This document shows positions 12,401-22,029 of a DNA stretch of 64,000 bases, one piece after another. The position numbers and the translations under genes were made by a program. This DNA is from Chamaecyparis obtusa (lineage: Eukaryota; Streptophyta; Pinopsida; Cupressales; Cupressaceae), in NCBI GenBank assembly GCA_027943335.1, contig BSBK01008839.1, positions 172,501-236,500 of the forward strand, written 5' to 3'. Under the pieces are notes generated by a model. That model saw only the letters and a list, made by a program, of their open reading frames with translations. It did no database searches and was not told the DNA's origin. Position 1 is the stretch's first letter. Each line of letters starts with the position of its first letter.

Positions 12401-12738
12401 TATCTTTCAATCACTATGCACACCTGGAGCTTTTACCAAACTAATTGTTGAGAAGATAGCCACTATTGATGAGAAGTTGGCAGAAAGAAACTGAACCATT
12501 TCTGCTGCTCCAGCTTCAATGAGTCAACACTTTCACCAAATGCAAGGTTTACACATTCAATGTTCACAATACCGAGTGGAAGAGCAACTGGTTAGGCACA
12601 ATATTCTGGAATTGCAACTACAATTAAGTGATCATATATCCTCATTGCAGCGTGCTATCACCTAAGCACAACAACAGATTAATATACCAATGGTGAGCAC
12701 ACAGGATGACATTGTACATGTTGCTGTCGAACACTGAG
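9453..12738 (+). pseudogene. Extra ORF of element B (unknown function)
   Basis: Reads, with internal stops and shifts, from ATG near 9453 to about 12738. Segments: a conserved N-terminal block (IPDRVIMLDNPNLYVRSEIK; later LLKLTGASKDSRGL at about 9888-9930 and AYTIVKNK near 10040); the SRIPRSIVEKH block at 10347; basic and acidic stretches; a very Glu/Lys-rich tract at 11490-11870; and a C-terminal helical region (12153-12494). The N-terminal block aligns with the minus-strand fragment at 13819-14560 and the SRIP block with element A, so this is a repeated family gene. Position after Gag and before the polypurine tract is that of an additional ORF. No catalytic residues can be proposed; the function is unknown. 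Confidence 0.65.
11490..11870 (+). repeat. Purine-only low-complexity tract (GAA/AAG rich)
   Basis: Almost purely A and G on the plus strand for some 380 bases, encoding Glu/Lys/Arg-rich sequence inside the extra ORF. The opposite strand gives Ser/Phe/Leu-rich spurious frames. The equivalent linker in element A is shorter and less pure, so the tract has probably expanded. Confidence 0.85.
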
Positions 12739-13253
12739 TGGCATCCACTGCACTTTTTTATTTTTGAAGAAACATGGGATCCGACCCTTCAAATAGTGAA
12801 AGGTAAATATGCATCTCTCTTCTCCACACTCCCTTCTATATAATTTGCTAAGTTTACCAAAAAGGGAGAGATATACTGCAATTGCTAAAATTATTGAAAG
12901 AGAGAGATATATTGATAGGGAGAGATACATTTTCTAAGGGAGAGCACTGAGAAAATGTACATGTATATGTGAGCTAGATCAAATGTATAGGGAGAGCTTA
13001 CAAATTTTTATCATGTAATTTTTGAAGGAATCTCATTTTCAGGGAGAGTTTTCACAATTTTTGCTAAATATTAATTTCGTGCAATATGTAATGGAGAAAT
13101 AAGGGTGTAATATGTTCTATATTTTCTTCCGCGTCTAAACACTTTATAAATTTACCAACATGAATAGGTAGAACATGTCTTTATCAATTGTATGATGATA
13201 TGTTTCAAATTAGGTTTTGGCAAACTTTCCAACATTATGTCAAAGGGAGAGAT
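12739..13253 (+). other. 3' untranslated region of element B with polypurine tract
   Basis: Noncoding, with repeated GGGAGAG motifs (12866, 12900, 12917, 12940, 12991, 13041) and, at the right end, AAACTTTCCAACATTATGTC followed by AAAGGGAGAGAT (13242-13253), the expected plus-strand primer. The LTR that should follow is absent, so the element is truncated or recombined here. Confidence 0.55.
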
Positions 13254-13812
13254 TAGGTTTTCCCTCTTTCTTCACTTTATGAGAGCTTTTGCATTTCATG
13301 TATTGCATTGCATATTGTACATGGGTACCTAACATGGCCTTGTAGTTGGGACCCATCTTGCATTATGATTCTGAGTGCATTCCCCTAAGTTTCTCTTAAG
13401 GGGAGGTTTTGGTGTAATTAAATATTTGTAATTACACTTAACTTAATCTTACTTAGGATAATGCATTGCATAGTAGTTTGTGATTGAGACACCTAGGAAT
13501 TTGCACCTCAATTAAGCACATTGTGTTGGAGAAATTCCTCTTTTGGTGTGAGATTTACCTTTAGTGCTCTTATCACATTATCATCCTAATCCTATTTCAT
13601 ATACTTCATTGCATAATGGAGGATGATCCACATTTCATGGATATGTGATTACACCTAGCATGGGTGATAGTTTATAAACTCCTTATCATTCTCTCTTATC
13701 ACCTTTCCTATATAAGGAGGCTTATTATGTATATTGAATCATATAAAGTGAAATCATTGGATCAATTAAATATCAATCATTGCATTCATATCATCTCTCT
13801 TGTAATTTTCTT
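13254..13812 (+). mobile_element. 3' end and LTR of an unrelated LTR element
   Basis: TTCTCTTAAGGGGAGG (13391-13406) is a polypurine tract followed by an LTR starting TGTAATTAAATATTTG at 13413; that start is itself palindromic with TAATTACAC at 13431. A TATA-like CTATATAAGGAGG at 13710 would be the promoter of this LTR. The LTR seems cut at about 13812, where the extra ORF of element C begins on the other strand. No coding sequence of this element remains. Confidence 0.55.
13710..13722 (+). promoter_or_regulatory. TATA-box-like site in LTR
   Basis: CTATATAAGGAGG sits about 300 bp into the LTR that starts at 13413, a usual place for the U3/R promoter of a plant LTR. No transcript evidence is available from sequence alone. 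Confidence 0.45.
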
Positions 13813-13818
13813 TAACTT

Positions 13819-14560
13819 CTAGATCCTTGGTTTAATCTTTTCTATTTGAAAATTCTTACAAAGACCTTTCTTCACAATTTTGTAAGCAATATCAATATTG
13901 CCACAAGTAACATCAATCAATATAATCGATTGAAATAGTTTGTATGCTATTACATACACTCCAAATCTGGTCTCTAGATCATCAATGATGTTGGTCCTCA
14001 TTCCTCTGTTGTCCTAGTCAGCTCCAGTCAACTTCTTGATCTCACTCTTGGGTGGGTGACTTAGGGATTTTTCCCTATCACCTACTAGGAACTCGGTGAC
14101 CATTTGAATCACATCCTTGGTGATTCTTAGCATCTCATCTAACCATATTGTTTTGTCATATACTTGGCTAAGTATAATCCTGATCCATTTTGTTTCAAAT
14201 TCCTTGAGGAAGTGAAGTGCATTTGTCAAACCTTTTATTTCTATATGTTTGTGCTCTTATTTCAGTTTTCCATCTATGCATAGCTCCAAATAGGTGGATT
14301 GAAGCTTGAAATCACCTATCTTACTGATCTTGTAGTGACTATATGATCAAATATCCTTCACTAATATAACCCTAGGTGATATAGATGAAAATGTGCCTTT
14401 TTCATTAATATGTGATGTGTCCTTAGGATGTAGCTTATAGTTCAATTCCTCATATGTATCTCTCTTGATTAACGTCATTTTCTTCTCATTTTAAGTCTTT
14501 GTTGAAATGGTTTTCAAAGTGGAATCCATCACTAATTAAAAGTTAGGGCGTTGTAAAAAC
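13819..14560 (-). pseudogene. Extra ORF of element C, N-terminal fragment
   Basis: Frames 14229-14014 and 14001-13819 are consecutive and separated by one stop. The block IKKLTGAD, then stop, DNRGMRTNIIDDLETRFG and IAYKIVKK matches LLKLTGASKDSRGL, TTITDPVMKFG and AYTIVKNK of element B in order and spacing. Upstream, FSSISPRVI matches FSLSSIPDRVI. This confirms that the N-terminal domain is conserved between diverged copies. The protein is cut at 13819 by the neighbouring LTR fragment. Function unknown. Confidence 0.65.
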
Positions 14561-15099
14561 TATGTTCAAATTGCTCACTTTTTCTTCAAACTTACTTGAA
14601 TAACTTCCAAACACTCTGTGAAATACACAAATCATTGTAATATCTCAGAATCTGGTTGCTCAAATTTTTCTATTTTTCTCTCTGGTTCTCTCTTCAAATG
14701 CAATGTGAAAAATGAGTTGGATCAACATGTATTTATACCCAAAAACCTTTTCACCATAAATGTATTGCATTAAATGCTTCACCACCCACTACTCGGTTAA
14801 TGATCAAACATTCAGTTATCTACTTTAGATACTTTACCTCAATGAACACTACCAATTCTTGGTTGACTATGCAACTCAGTTAACTTTACCATTTTCACTG
14901 ACTGACAATTTCTTACTTGGTCATGCTTTACTGACTATGCTCATTTCAAGTTCATAACATATAAAAACCTAGTGCATCTTAATTCATGTAGATATGGTAT
15001 TCATGAAATAGATATAAGGAACTATTGTAATATATAACTAATTAAAATTCAGTTCTCATACTTACTTGATTGACTTAAGTAGAAGTGGTGAAATCACCT
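14561..15099 (-). other. Inter-ORF spacer of element C
   Basis: No convincing frame on either strand. It corresponds in position to the leader-like region 8781-9452 of element B. It contains ACTCGGTTA-type repeats that echo the ACCGAG motifs of B. Confidence 0.4.
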
Positions 15100-15545
15100 A
15101 ATCCAAAGGACAAGGTGTCACTGATTGTTGTGTTTTTCCTCCATTGTCTTCTATTGATCTTCTCCACATTTGAATCATCTGTCTTCTGATTCCATCAATA
15201 GTATTCTCCTTCATATCACAATTTTGTTATGGTGCTCGATCTCTGCAATCTTTACCTAAGTGACCAATCTTGTGACAGTGCAAACATGTCATTCCAGAAT
15301 TTGTTCAATTTCTAGATTTTCCTCTCGAGTGTAGTCTCATACAATTTGCACTAATATGACCATATCTTCCACATGTTGTACAATTAACCCAAGTGTTGTA
15401 ATCCCAAGTCTAAGAATTACCTTTTCTTCTCAGTTGATAGGTATTGTTTTGTCTTTTCAGTTTCCAAACTTTTTTCATTTGTGTCATCCATTCTTATTCA
15501 ATATATGACCATACTTGTTGTAAGTATGAAAGTGCTTTTCCATAT
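15100..15545 (-). pseudogene. Zinc-knuckle region of the element C Gag-like protein, distal part
   Basis: On the minus strand this encodes KYGHILNKNG (worn knuckle, near 15500), CTTCGRYGHISANC (about 15385-15344) and CLHCHKIGHLGKDC (about 15290-15249), the last two being complete CCHC knuckles. A stop separates them. With the knuckles on the other side of the D insertion, element C has at least five, like B. The nearby LTR D starts at 15550. Confidence 0.7.
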
Positions 15546-15549
15546 AGTA

Positions 15550-17135
15550 TGGTGCAAGGCACCCATGGAAACATCCTAGATGTTACTTAGGTTTTTTTTT
15601 TTGTGTGTTTTTTAATAATTGGATGGATCTTTGAGATCATCCTCTTTTGGTTTGGATCCATTTGTGGGGTTAAGGATCCCAAGGCACACCTATAAGCCTT
15701 GTGATACCTTAGTCCACTTGGATTATTAGCCTTTGAGCAATAGATGAATTAGATGTTTTTTATGTTTTATGAGTTATAGACATGATTCCAATAAATTTAA
15801 ATACTTTTAGGAATGTTTGAATAGGTGTGAATGTTAAAGCCTTAAACTATGGTCTTAGGTGAGAAAAAATGCAAAAATTGCAAAATGTTGCTAAAAAGAT
15901 GAAAAAGTTGCTCAAGCAACTTTTCAAAAGTTACTCGAGAAGTTCAAATTGGAAGGCCAACAGTCATAACTACATATGAACCAGTTTGGATTCAAATATT
16001 AACCTATTTCAACTTGTTTTGGTCTCTCGAAGAAAGAAGAAGACTGTAATATGAATTGTGATGCAAAATCAATGAAAAACCAAGAGTTTCCCTAAGTATC
16101 TCTAAATGGTACAACTGTATATAGTGGGTTGAGAGAAATGTTATTACATGTTTTGAATCCTTGGGGTTTCTAATTTCTAAAAAAATTGAAATTGATTTGG
16201 TTGGACTAGTTCAATAAAAGTTCTAAAATATTTTCTACAATTAGTTCACGAAGAAGCCTCAAATAGGTATGCCCTACAAATGGGACCCTAACTTGCATTT
16301 TCACTAGTGGAATTCCTTACCCATATGGAAAATGAAAGTTAGGAGTGTAAAATTATTGATTCCAAAGGCTCAGGGTGTGACTCAAAGGGTTGAAGGTGTT
16401 TGCATCAAGCCCTAGGCTGAATATCACAATGTATTCAGTCAGGATGGTGTGTGTTCGAGTGTGCAATTTGAAGAATTGATCGGTGGGACCAAATTGATGG
16501 TGGATTTGTGTTATTTGGAGTGTGGAGAAGGTTTCCAAAACCCTAAACTAATCCCATGAACTCATCCTTAATAACTTACTTTAGAAGCCAAGACTAATTT
16601 AGCCAATTAGGTCTGAGAACTTAGTAAGGGTTAGATGTTGGAAGGGTGGAGTTGAGTCTTAAGTCTTTCAAGATCTTTTTAAATTTCAAAAGGGTATCTG
16701 AATCTACCCTTATTTTTCCTACTCTCACCCAGAAGGAGAAATTGCACACCAAAAACTAGTTGAGGAGACTAGTAGGACTCCTAGGTCAATAAGCGTTTGA
16801 TACATTATGGAAGTTTAAAGGTCAATATGAGGGTTGTTTCCCTATCCTTACATCATGATTAAGATTTTCCAACCTTTGGTTAAGTTGTGTGAAGCCAGTG
16901 GTGAAGATTTCTCAAGTTGGCCTAGAATAGGGCTAGTTTCCCTAAGTCTCAAATTTGGAAGAATTTGTGTGAAGCCTTTGGGCATTGAGGAGAAGTAAGA
17001 TTTCTAACCACCACTACTTGGTTGAAATACCTTATGTTTCAAGGTTAGAAGGATTGGATTGCATTAAATCCAAACTTGGAGAGTTGGAGAGGAAATAGAA
17101 CATTTACTAGGCTTCTTGTTGTGCACTCTATATCA
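15550..17135 (+). mobile_element. Solo LTR D (E-like family), 1586 bp
   Basis: Starts TGGTGCAAGGCACCC and ends CTATATCA, matching the LTR start TGGTGCAGGAG and end CCCATCA of element E. Length is close to the 1.6 kb LTRs of E. It interrupts the zinc-knuckle array of element C and is flanked by TAGTA (15545-15549) and TAGTG (17136-17140), a one-mismatch target duplication. It carries the AAGTTGCTCAAGCAACTT palindrome near 15907, also found in E. No internal domain remains, so it is a solo LTR made by LTR-LTR recombination. Confidence 0.8.
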
Positions 17136-17138
17136 TAG

Positions 17139-18052
17139 TGCCTCTTAGGTGACTTGTTCATCTTTGATCTACATTCATATGCTTGATGTCCAAACTTATT
17201 TCAAATGTAAAAATAACTATCAAATTTAGGAATACTGTTAGGAGTACCTTTAGCTTTAATTCTACAAATATTTATTGTGTGACCTAGTTTTCCACAGTGA
17301 TAGCATGAGAGCTTCTTTGATTTGGTATTTTCATAGGTATTCATTTTGTCTGCTTGATTTTATGACTCTCCTTTCTTGATCTAACCTAATCTAGTAGTGT
17401 TTTCCATTCTTCTCTGACTTATTAGAAATTCATCCATCTTTTTGGTACTTTCATCAATTTTCTTTAGCATTTCATTATGTTGTTGTTGCATCTTCAATTC
17501 ATTTTTCAATCTTTTATTCTCTTCCCTTAATTTACCTATATCTTCCAATTTCCTATCAAGTTTATTTTTCACCTAGCTAGTTGGCTTCTTGACTCGTGAA
17601 AACCATCTGATTTGTAATTTCAAAATGATGCTCGGTCAACCTTAGTATTTTAGATTCTTTTCCTTCCAATTTCTCACTCATGTGTTTTATGACTTCAATA
17701 GACATGTTCCTTTCTTGTTCATCTTGTCTTGTGTTATTCATAACTTCAATCATTCTTACCATTTGATTTTCATGTCCAATTTGTAGTACTTTTAATTGTT
17801 TGGTAAGGTGTTGATTCTTTTGACACATGTCTAAGATAGTTCCTTCAGATGCATCAGATATACTTATGGATCCTTTAGATAATTATTCTATCTCTTCTTC
17901 CTAATACTAAGTCTCATTCTACCAAAATGCTAATTCCTTTCTTTTATTCAATGAATCTCTTATCTTTTCCTTGATGTCCTTAAGATGTTCCGGGAGAATC
18001 TACATCTCCAATTTCTGATTTTCAATTATCTTATCAAGCTTATACCTTTCCA
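17139..18052 (-). pseudogene. Coiled-coil and first zinc knuckles of the element C Gag-like protein
   Basis: Starts near 18052 just inside the primer site with MERYKLDKIIENQK. Frames 17828-17577 and 17572-17381 are a long coiled coil (for example KNKLDRKLEDIGKLREENKR). A complete knuckle CYHCGKLGHTINIC follows near 17310-17265 and a worn one (NKFGHQAYEC) near 17200. The reading is cut by LTR D at 17135 and resumes at 15545. Family resemblance to the 7532-8780 ORF lies in layout and knuckle sequence; the coiled-coil part is strongly diverged. Confidence 0.7.
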
Positions 18053-18105
18053 TCTTTAAGGATCTTTCCTCTTTAGTGATTAAACTTATTTTTTCAAGAG
18101 AACTA

Positions 18106-18117
18106 ACTCTGACACCA
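18106..18117 (-). promoter_or_regulatory. Primer-binding site of element C (tRNA-iMet type, one change)
   Basis: On the minus strand TTGGTGTCAGAGTT resembles the tRNA-iMet primer site TTGGTATCAGAGC, with one substitution in the core. It lies a few bases inside the LTR edge at 18123 and sets the minus-strand orientation. Confidence 0.75.
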
Positions 18118-18122
18118 ATTTT

Positions 18123-19367
18123 TGGGATTATGGAAAGGTGGGTTATTGAGAGGGTAGGGGTAAATCAGTAACCCTAAAAACCTTTTGATATTTATCCTTA
18201 AGATAATCTCTTTCATTAACTGAATATCATGTTATCATTTCCATTCATTCATAACATAACTAAAATATGAAATACTTCTAATCTAACATATAAACATTCA
18301 TGAAACTTCATACACTTGACACATGTATTTAGGTATTGTAGAAACCATTGTTAGAAGGTAAAAACTATGGTGGAGATGACACCCACAAAGCTTCACTACT
18401 ACAAAAATAGAGTTTGTTTATTAGGGCTTAAAATTTTGATCACTTTTGATGATCTTACCCTATTAGGAGTAACATTTAAGACATGTTAAGATCTACCTAG
18501 TTAGAGGATTTTAGCAACATTGTTAAGTGTGCACTCGGTTAAGAGATTTACAAAAGGGGATTAAGTATATTCTTTTAAGAGATTTTTTTCTACCATAATT
18601 GTTAGAAAGTAACAGTAAATTAATCTGGATGTAGCAACTTATTTTTCTAAATATCAAATCTACTTAGTCCTTAACTAATATCACCTTTTTGTGATAGATT
18701 TGTCTTTCAAATACTCATTGATAGCCTCTGGCATGATTTTGACTCAATTCTAAAATACTTGTTCAATGCATAATGTCATAACCTTGTCTGATCTTCATAT
18801 GCCTCCTATAGGAGGCTATTTCTCATGTGTAATTTTTTAAACTGACATCTTAACAATTCTTACATCATAAAGATTTGACCTAATTAGGGTTATGGAATCA
18901 TCTAGAAAACATTAGATCTATAATCTATATGAATGACCCAAATTAATATTGCATAGGGATTGTCACCAATGAATTATTACATTTCCAATAAATCTTTACC
19001 TTGATTTATGTAAAATATTTTCTATCTCAATATAAACTATTTGTCTTGTTTTATGTGTCATTCCATACTTCCATGTCATTCTTCTATCACTCTGTAAATA
19101 CTTCATTTATGTCTTGGTGAAATGTTGATGCCCGGTAAATATGTATACTCAGTTATAAATGTACTTGGTGTTCTCAATAATCATCTGGCTCATTTTATGT
19201 TCTCAATCAAGAATGTGATCGATTACTTTTTCATTCTTCCTTGTTCTCTTCTTGGTTACTATACTTGGTGTTTTGACCGACTAGCCTATTTGCATCCTTT
19301 ACTGACTATATGTGTGACACTAATGAAAACTCATAATGTAATTTTGTGTAATAGTATGCAAGGACAT
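18123..19367 (-). repeat. 5' LTR of element C
   Basis: Minus-strand LTR homologous to that of B: on the plus strand GGTGGAGATGACACCCACAA (18369-18388) is the complement of the CATCCCCACC block of B, and the pyrimidine-rich end (complement of TGAGAGGGTAGGGG at 18147) is at the same place. The far edge is set at ...AAGGACA (19367) because it gives a TG start on the minus strand and a length near that of B's LTR; this is a guess. Confidence 0.5.
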
Positions 19368-19852
19368 GCCCAAAAAAATGATGGGCCATGAGTATTAGGA
19401 TCAAGGAGGACCCTTTTGAAGTGTTGGTTTGATTGGAACAAGTGGATGTGATACTATTCCTTTGTAAATGCATTTAATTAGGCCTTAAAGCCTAAAATCT
19501 AGGGCTTCTGGGTAAAGTGCTCAGTTGGTGAAATCTATAGCCATAAATTTTAAATCTTATAGGCCTCTAAAAATAGTATTTAAAGCCAAATTTTTTTGTC
19601 AGGATTCTTTGGAAAATTTTTGTTTTGAACTCAATTTACCCAATTAAGAGGGCTAAAAGCATTAGGTCTCTACTAGGCCTAACTAGGGAATTCATGGTTT
19701 GGGCTTCCAGGACTATACCAAAGGTCTCAATAGTTTAGTTGGAAGATAAGAAGTGTGTTGGACATTTCTCTATCCTATAGTGATCTTTTAGAAGTGAAGA
19801 TCATGTTTTGCTAAGGGTAAAGTGTATGAAAGGGAATCTAGGTTGTGGATAT
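19368..19852. other. Unassigned sequence left of K1
   Basis: No coding frame. Wording such as CTAGGGCTTCTGGG and CTATCCTATAGTGATC has the texture of LTR sequence of the D/E type. The stretch 23575-24080 on the other side of K1 has the same texture, so K1 may have inserted into an old LTR. Confidence 0.35.
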
Positions 19853-20740
19853 TGTAATGCCCACCCTAGCATCTTCCTTTGTTAGATTGACAGGACTATT
19901 GTTTTGACGCTTTGGATTTTATGACGAGTATTATTTAGTTAGCATTTTATGAGACATTTGAGCATATATATTTGGTTACCGCCATTTATTTGGAAATATT
20001 AAATGAGTTATAATTTAATGATGAATGGCTAGAAATGAACTATTAGTAGAATGTTTTACATTGATTTGTGTTATGATGTTTATATTATGATCTAACCCTA
20101 TTGACCCTATTATGGTTTAATGTTCACTAGTTGATGTGATTGTAGGATGAGGAGGGGCAGTCATAGTTACTCCTACGGGAGATCCACACGATGTCGCACT
20201 CTCCCTCCTTGCTTGCCACTATCTGTTTATATTTATATATTTGTATATGCATATCAGTTGGTGATGCAGGATACAGGTATCAGGCATTGTCTCCACCTAG
20301 ATAAATAGGTCTAAGCATGCCTTCAAAATCCTCAAACTATTGATGTTTGGAGATTTAACCAAGTTACTCTCAAGGTTACCCATGGACTTAGAATTCAGTT
20401 TAGGAAGTTGACCTAGTTGGGAAAGTAGAATGCAGTTTATGTTATGGACTTGATTTAATGTTGGTCTGAGTTTATGTTATGAGTTAGAACTAATCTATTT
20501 TATATGTATAATAAATAATTATGTTATGATTGTTTGTATTTTATATAGGTATGTGTATATGTGGGTGCACATGCATATATCCATGGTTATATAAATAATA
20601 ATAATTGTATGTTTTCATTAATTGTGTAAATGGGATGTTATTTAAATAAAGTGAGTTAAATATAGTATATTTAATGAATGTATTAAATAAAAAGTAAAAA
20701 TAATAATAATAAAAGGAAAATGCCCCTTGTAGTAAAATTA

Positions 20741-20814
20741 GCTATGTAGGAGGGAGTTGAACTCAAGACCTCCTAGAAGTTAGGCTACTTATTTTCCTAT
20801 TGTGCTATGTGTTT
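20741..20814 (-). other. tRNA-like remnant with A- and B-box-like motifs
   Basis: On the minus strand TAGCACAATAGG (20807-20796) resembles a pol III A box and GAGTTCAACTC (20764-20754) a B box, at roughly tRNA spacing. The acceptor and T stems do not pair properly, so this is not a functional tRNA. It could be a tRNA-derived SINE head or a worn tRNA inside K1. Confidence 0.3.
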
Positions 20815-21752
20815 TTGTTGAAAGGTATTTGTCTACTATTCATGTTATGCTTTCATTTAAAAGATATTTTAATTATTTTTATTTAAAAAAAACATTGATT
20901 AAGTCTTTACAGGAAATTATTTGGTTGTTCCTCCAACCAACTATGGAAGTTGGAGAAGTTGCTTCCCGTAAAACAACTCCTCCAACCAAATAGTTGGGGG
21001 ATAAATAATTGAAGATTTTTGTGTGCAGGAGGATGTTAATTTTTGGAAGAATTGATTTCTTTTGAGTATTCTGTAATTGTTTTCTCCAAAAAAATTTGGT
21101 GAAAGCTTATGTGAGTTTGAGAGTCTCTAGTTGGTGAAGTCATCTGTGTGAGGATTGCTTGGAATTGATTGCTAGAGGAAGATTTCTAGAAGGATATCTA
21201 CTCAAAGATTGAAGTTTTGCAGAGATTCTCCAGTCAAGGGAAGAGGATTCTCTATAGGACCCAAGGTAGGGTCTAAACTGGGAATAATGTGTATGAATGT
21301 GTTCTTTGTGTGTTTTATTGCCTATGTAAATTTTAGACTGATTATGTTATACATATATATGTTGTGCCTATATTAGTGATTTGGAGTTTAGGATTATGTT
21401 TAAATATTTTTCCATGCCATATGTATATGAACATTTCTACATTTGACAGAGGTTGTAGGGTCCTTATTATTTTCCTTGTATGTTCTTTCTTATCTAGAAT
21501 GTCCATGAGTTCTTCGAGGCTTTAGAATTTCTGTTTCCACCCTATAGTTTCATATTTATTTTTGCACCACCTTTCTTTATCCAGATCTAGAATAGATTTT
21601 TTAGATAGATAGGATGGATTGATGAGCCATTTTTGAAGGGAAATTGGGAGATCTCAAATGGGTCATGCCCAAATTAGGCAACCATAGTCCCCATAATGCC
21701 CAGTTTTACCCACAAGTCAGAGTTGATAGTCATATTTTGTAGTTCCTGTCAA

Positions 21753-22029
21753 TTTAGTATTGAACAAGCAAGTCGGTTTAGTATTGACTGAGCAAGTCGG
21801 TCTAGTATTAGCCGAGCAGGGTCAGCTTGGTATTAGCTGAGCAAGTCAGTTTAGTATTGACTGAGCAAGTCGGTTTAGTATCGACCGAGCAAGTCGGTTT
21901 AGTATTAGCCGAGCAGGGTCAGTTTAGTATTGGCTGAGCAGAGTTGGTGTAGTGTTAACCAAGCAAGATAGGAATGTTAGTGTTAACTGAGAAAGACAAG
22001 AATGCTAGTATGAACCAAGCTAGATAGGT
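21753..22029 (+). repeat. Tandem array of 24-28 bp units, about 11 copies
   Basis: Units of the type TTTAGTATTGACCGAGCAAG plus TCGG follow one another, 24-25 bp in the first nine copies and 28 bp in the last two (with an added AATG). Several units alternate CAAGTCGG and CAGGGTCAG, suggesting a higher-order pair. It lies within K1. Confidence 0.9.

Larger units (their letters stand above)
6174..13253 (+). mobile_element. Element B: LTR element with Gag-like and extra ORFs, no polymerase
   Basis: Order: 5' LTR (6174-7462), primer-binding site (7469-7480), Gag-like ORF with coiled coil and zinc knuckles (7532-8780), spacer with a short Copia-like phrase, extra ORF (9453-12738) and a polypurine tract CAAAGGGAGAGAT at 13241-13253. 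No 3' LTR follows; instead the 3' end of a different LTR element begins. The internal region is about 5.8 kb and no protease, integrase, reverse transcriptase or RNase H motif is seen in any frame, so this looks non-autonomous in the manner of TR-GAG or LARD elements. The 5' end (TGTTGGATCATTAG) is inferred from the TGTTGG start of A. Confidence 0.65.
13813..19367 (-). mobile_element. Element C: minus-strand relative of A and B, interrupted by solo LTR D
   Basis: Read on the minus strand: 5' LTR (19367-18123), primer site (18117-18106), coiled-coil/zinc-knuckle ORF (about 18052-17139, then 15545-15100 after the D insertion), spacer, and the N-terminal part of the extra ORF (14560-13819). The 3' part is missing. 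Gene order and content equal those of B, and as in B no polymerase domains are seen. B and C lie tail to tail. The outer LTR edge is approximate. Confidence 0.65.

Noticed and set aside
21753..22029. CRISPR-like array
   Set aside because: Units are contiguous 24-28 bp tandem repeats without unique spacers, in a plant-type sequence.
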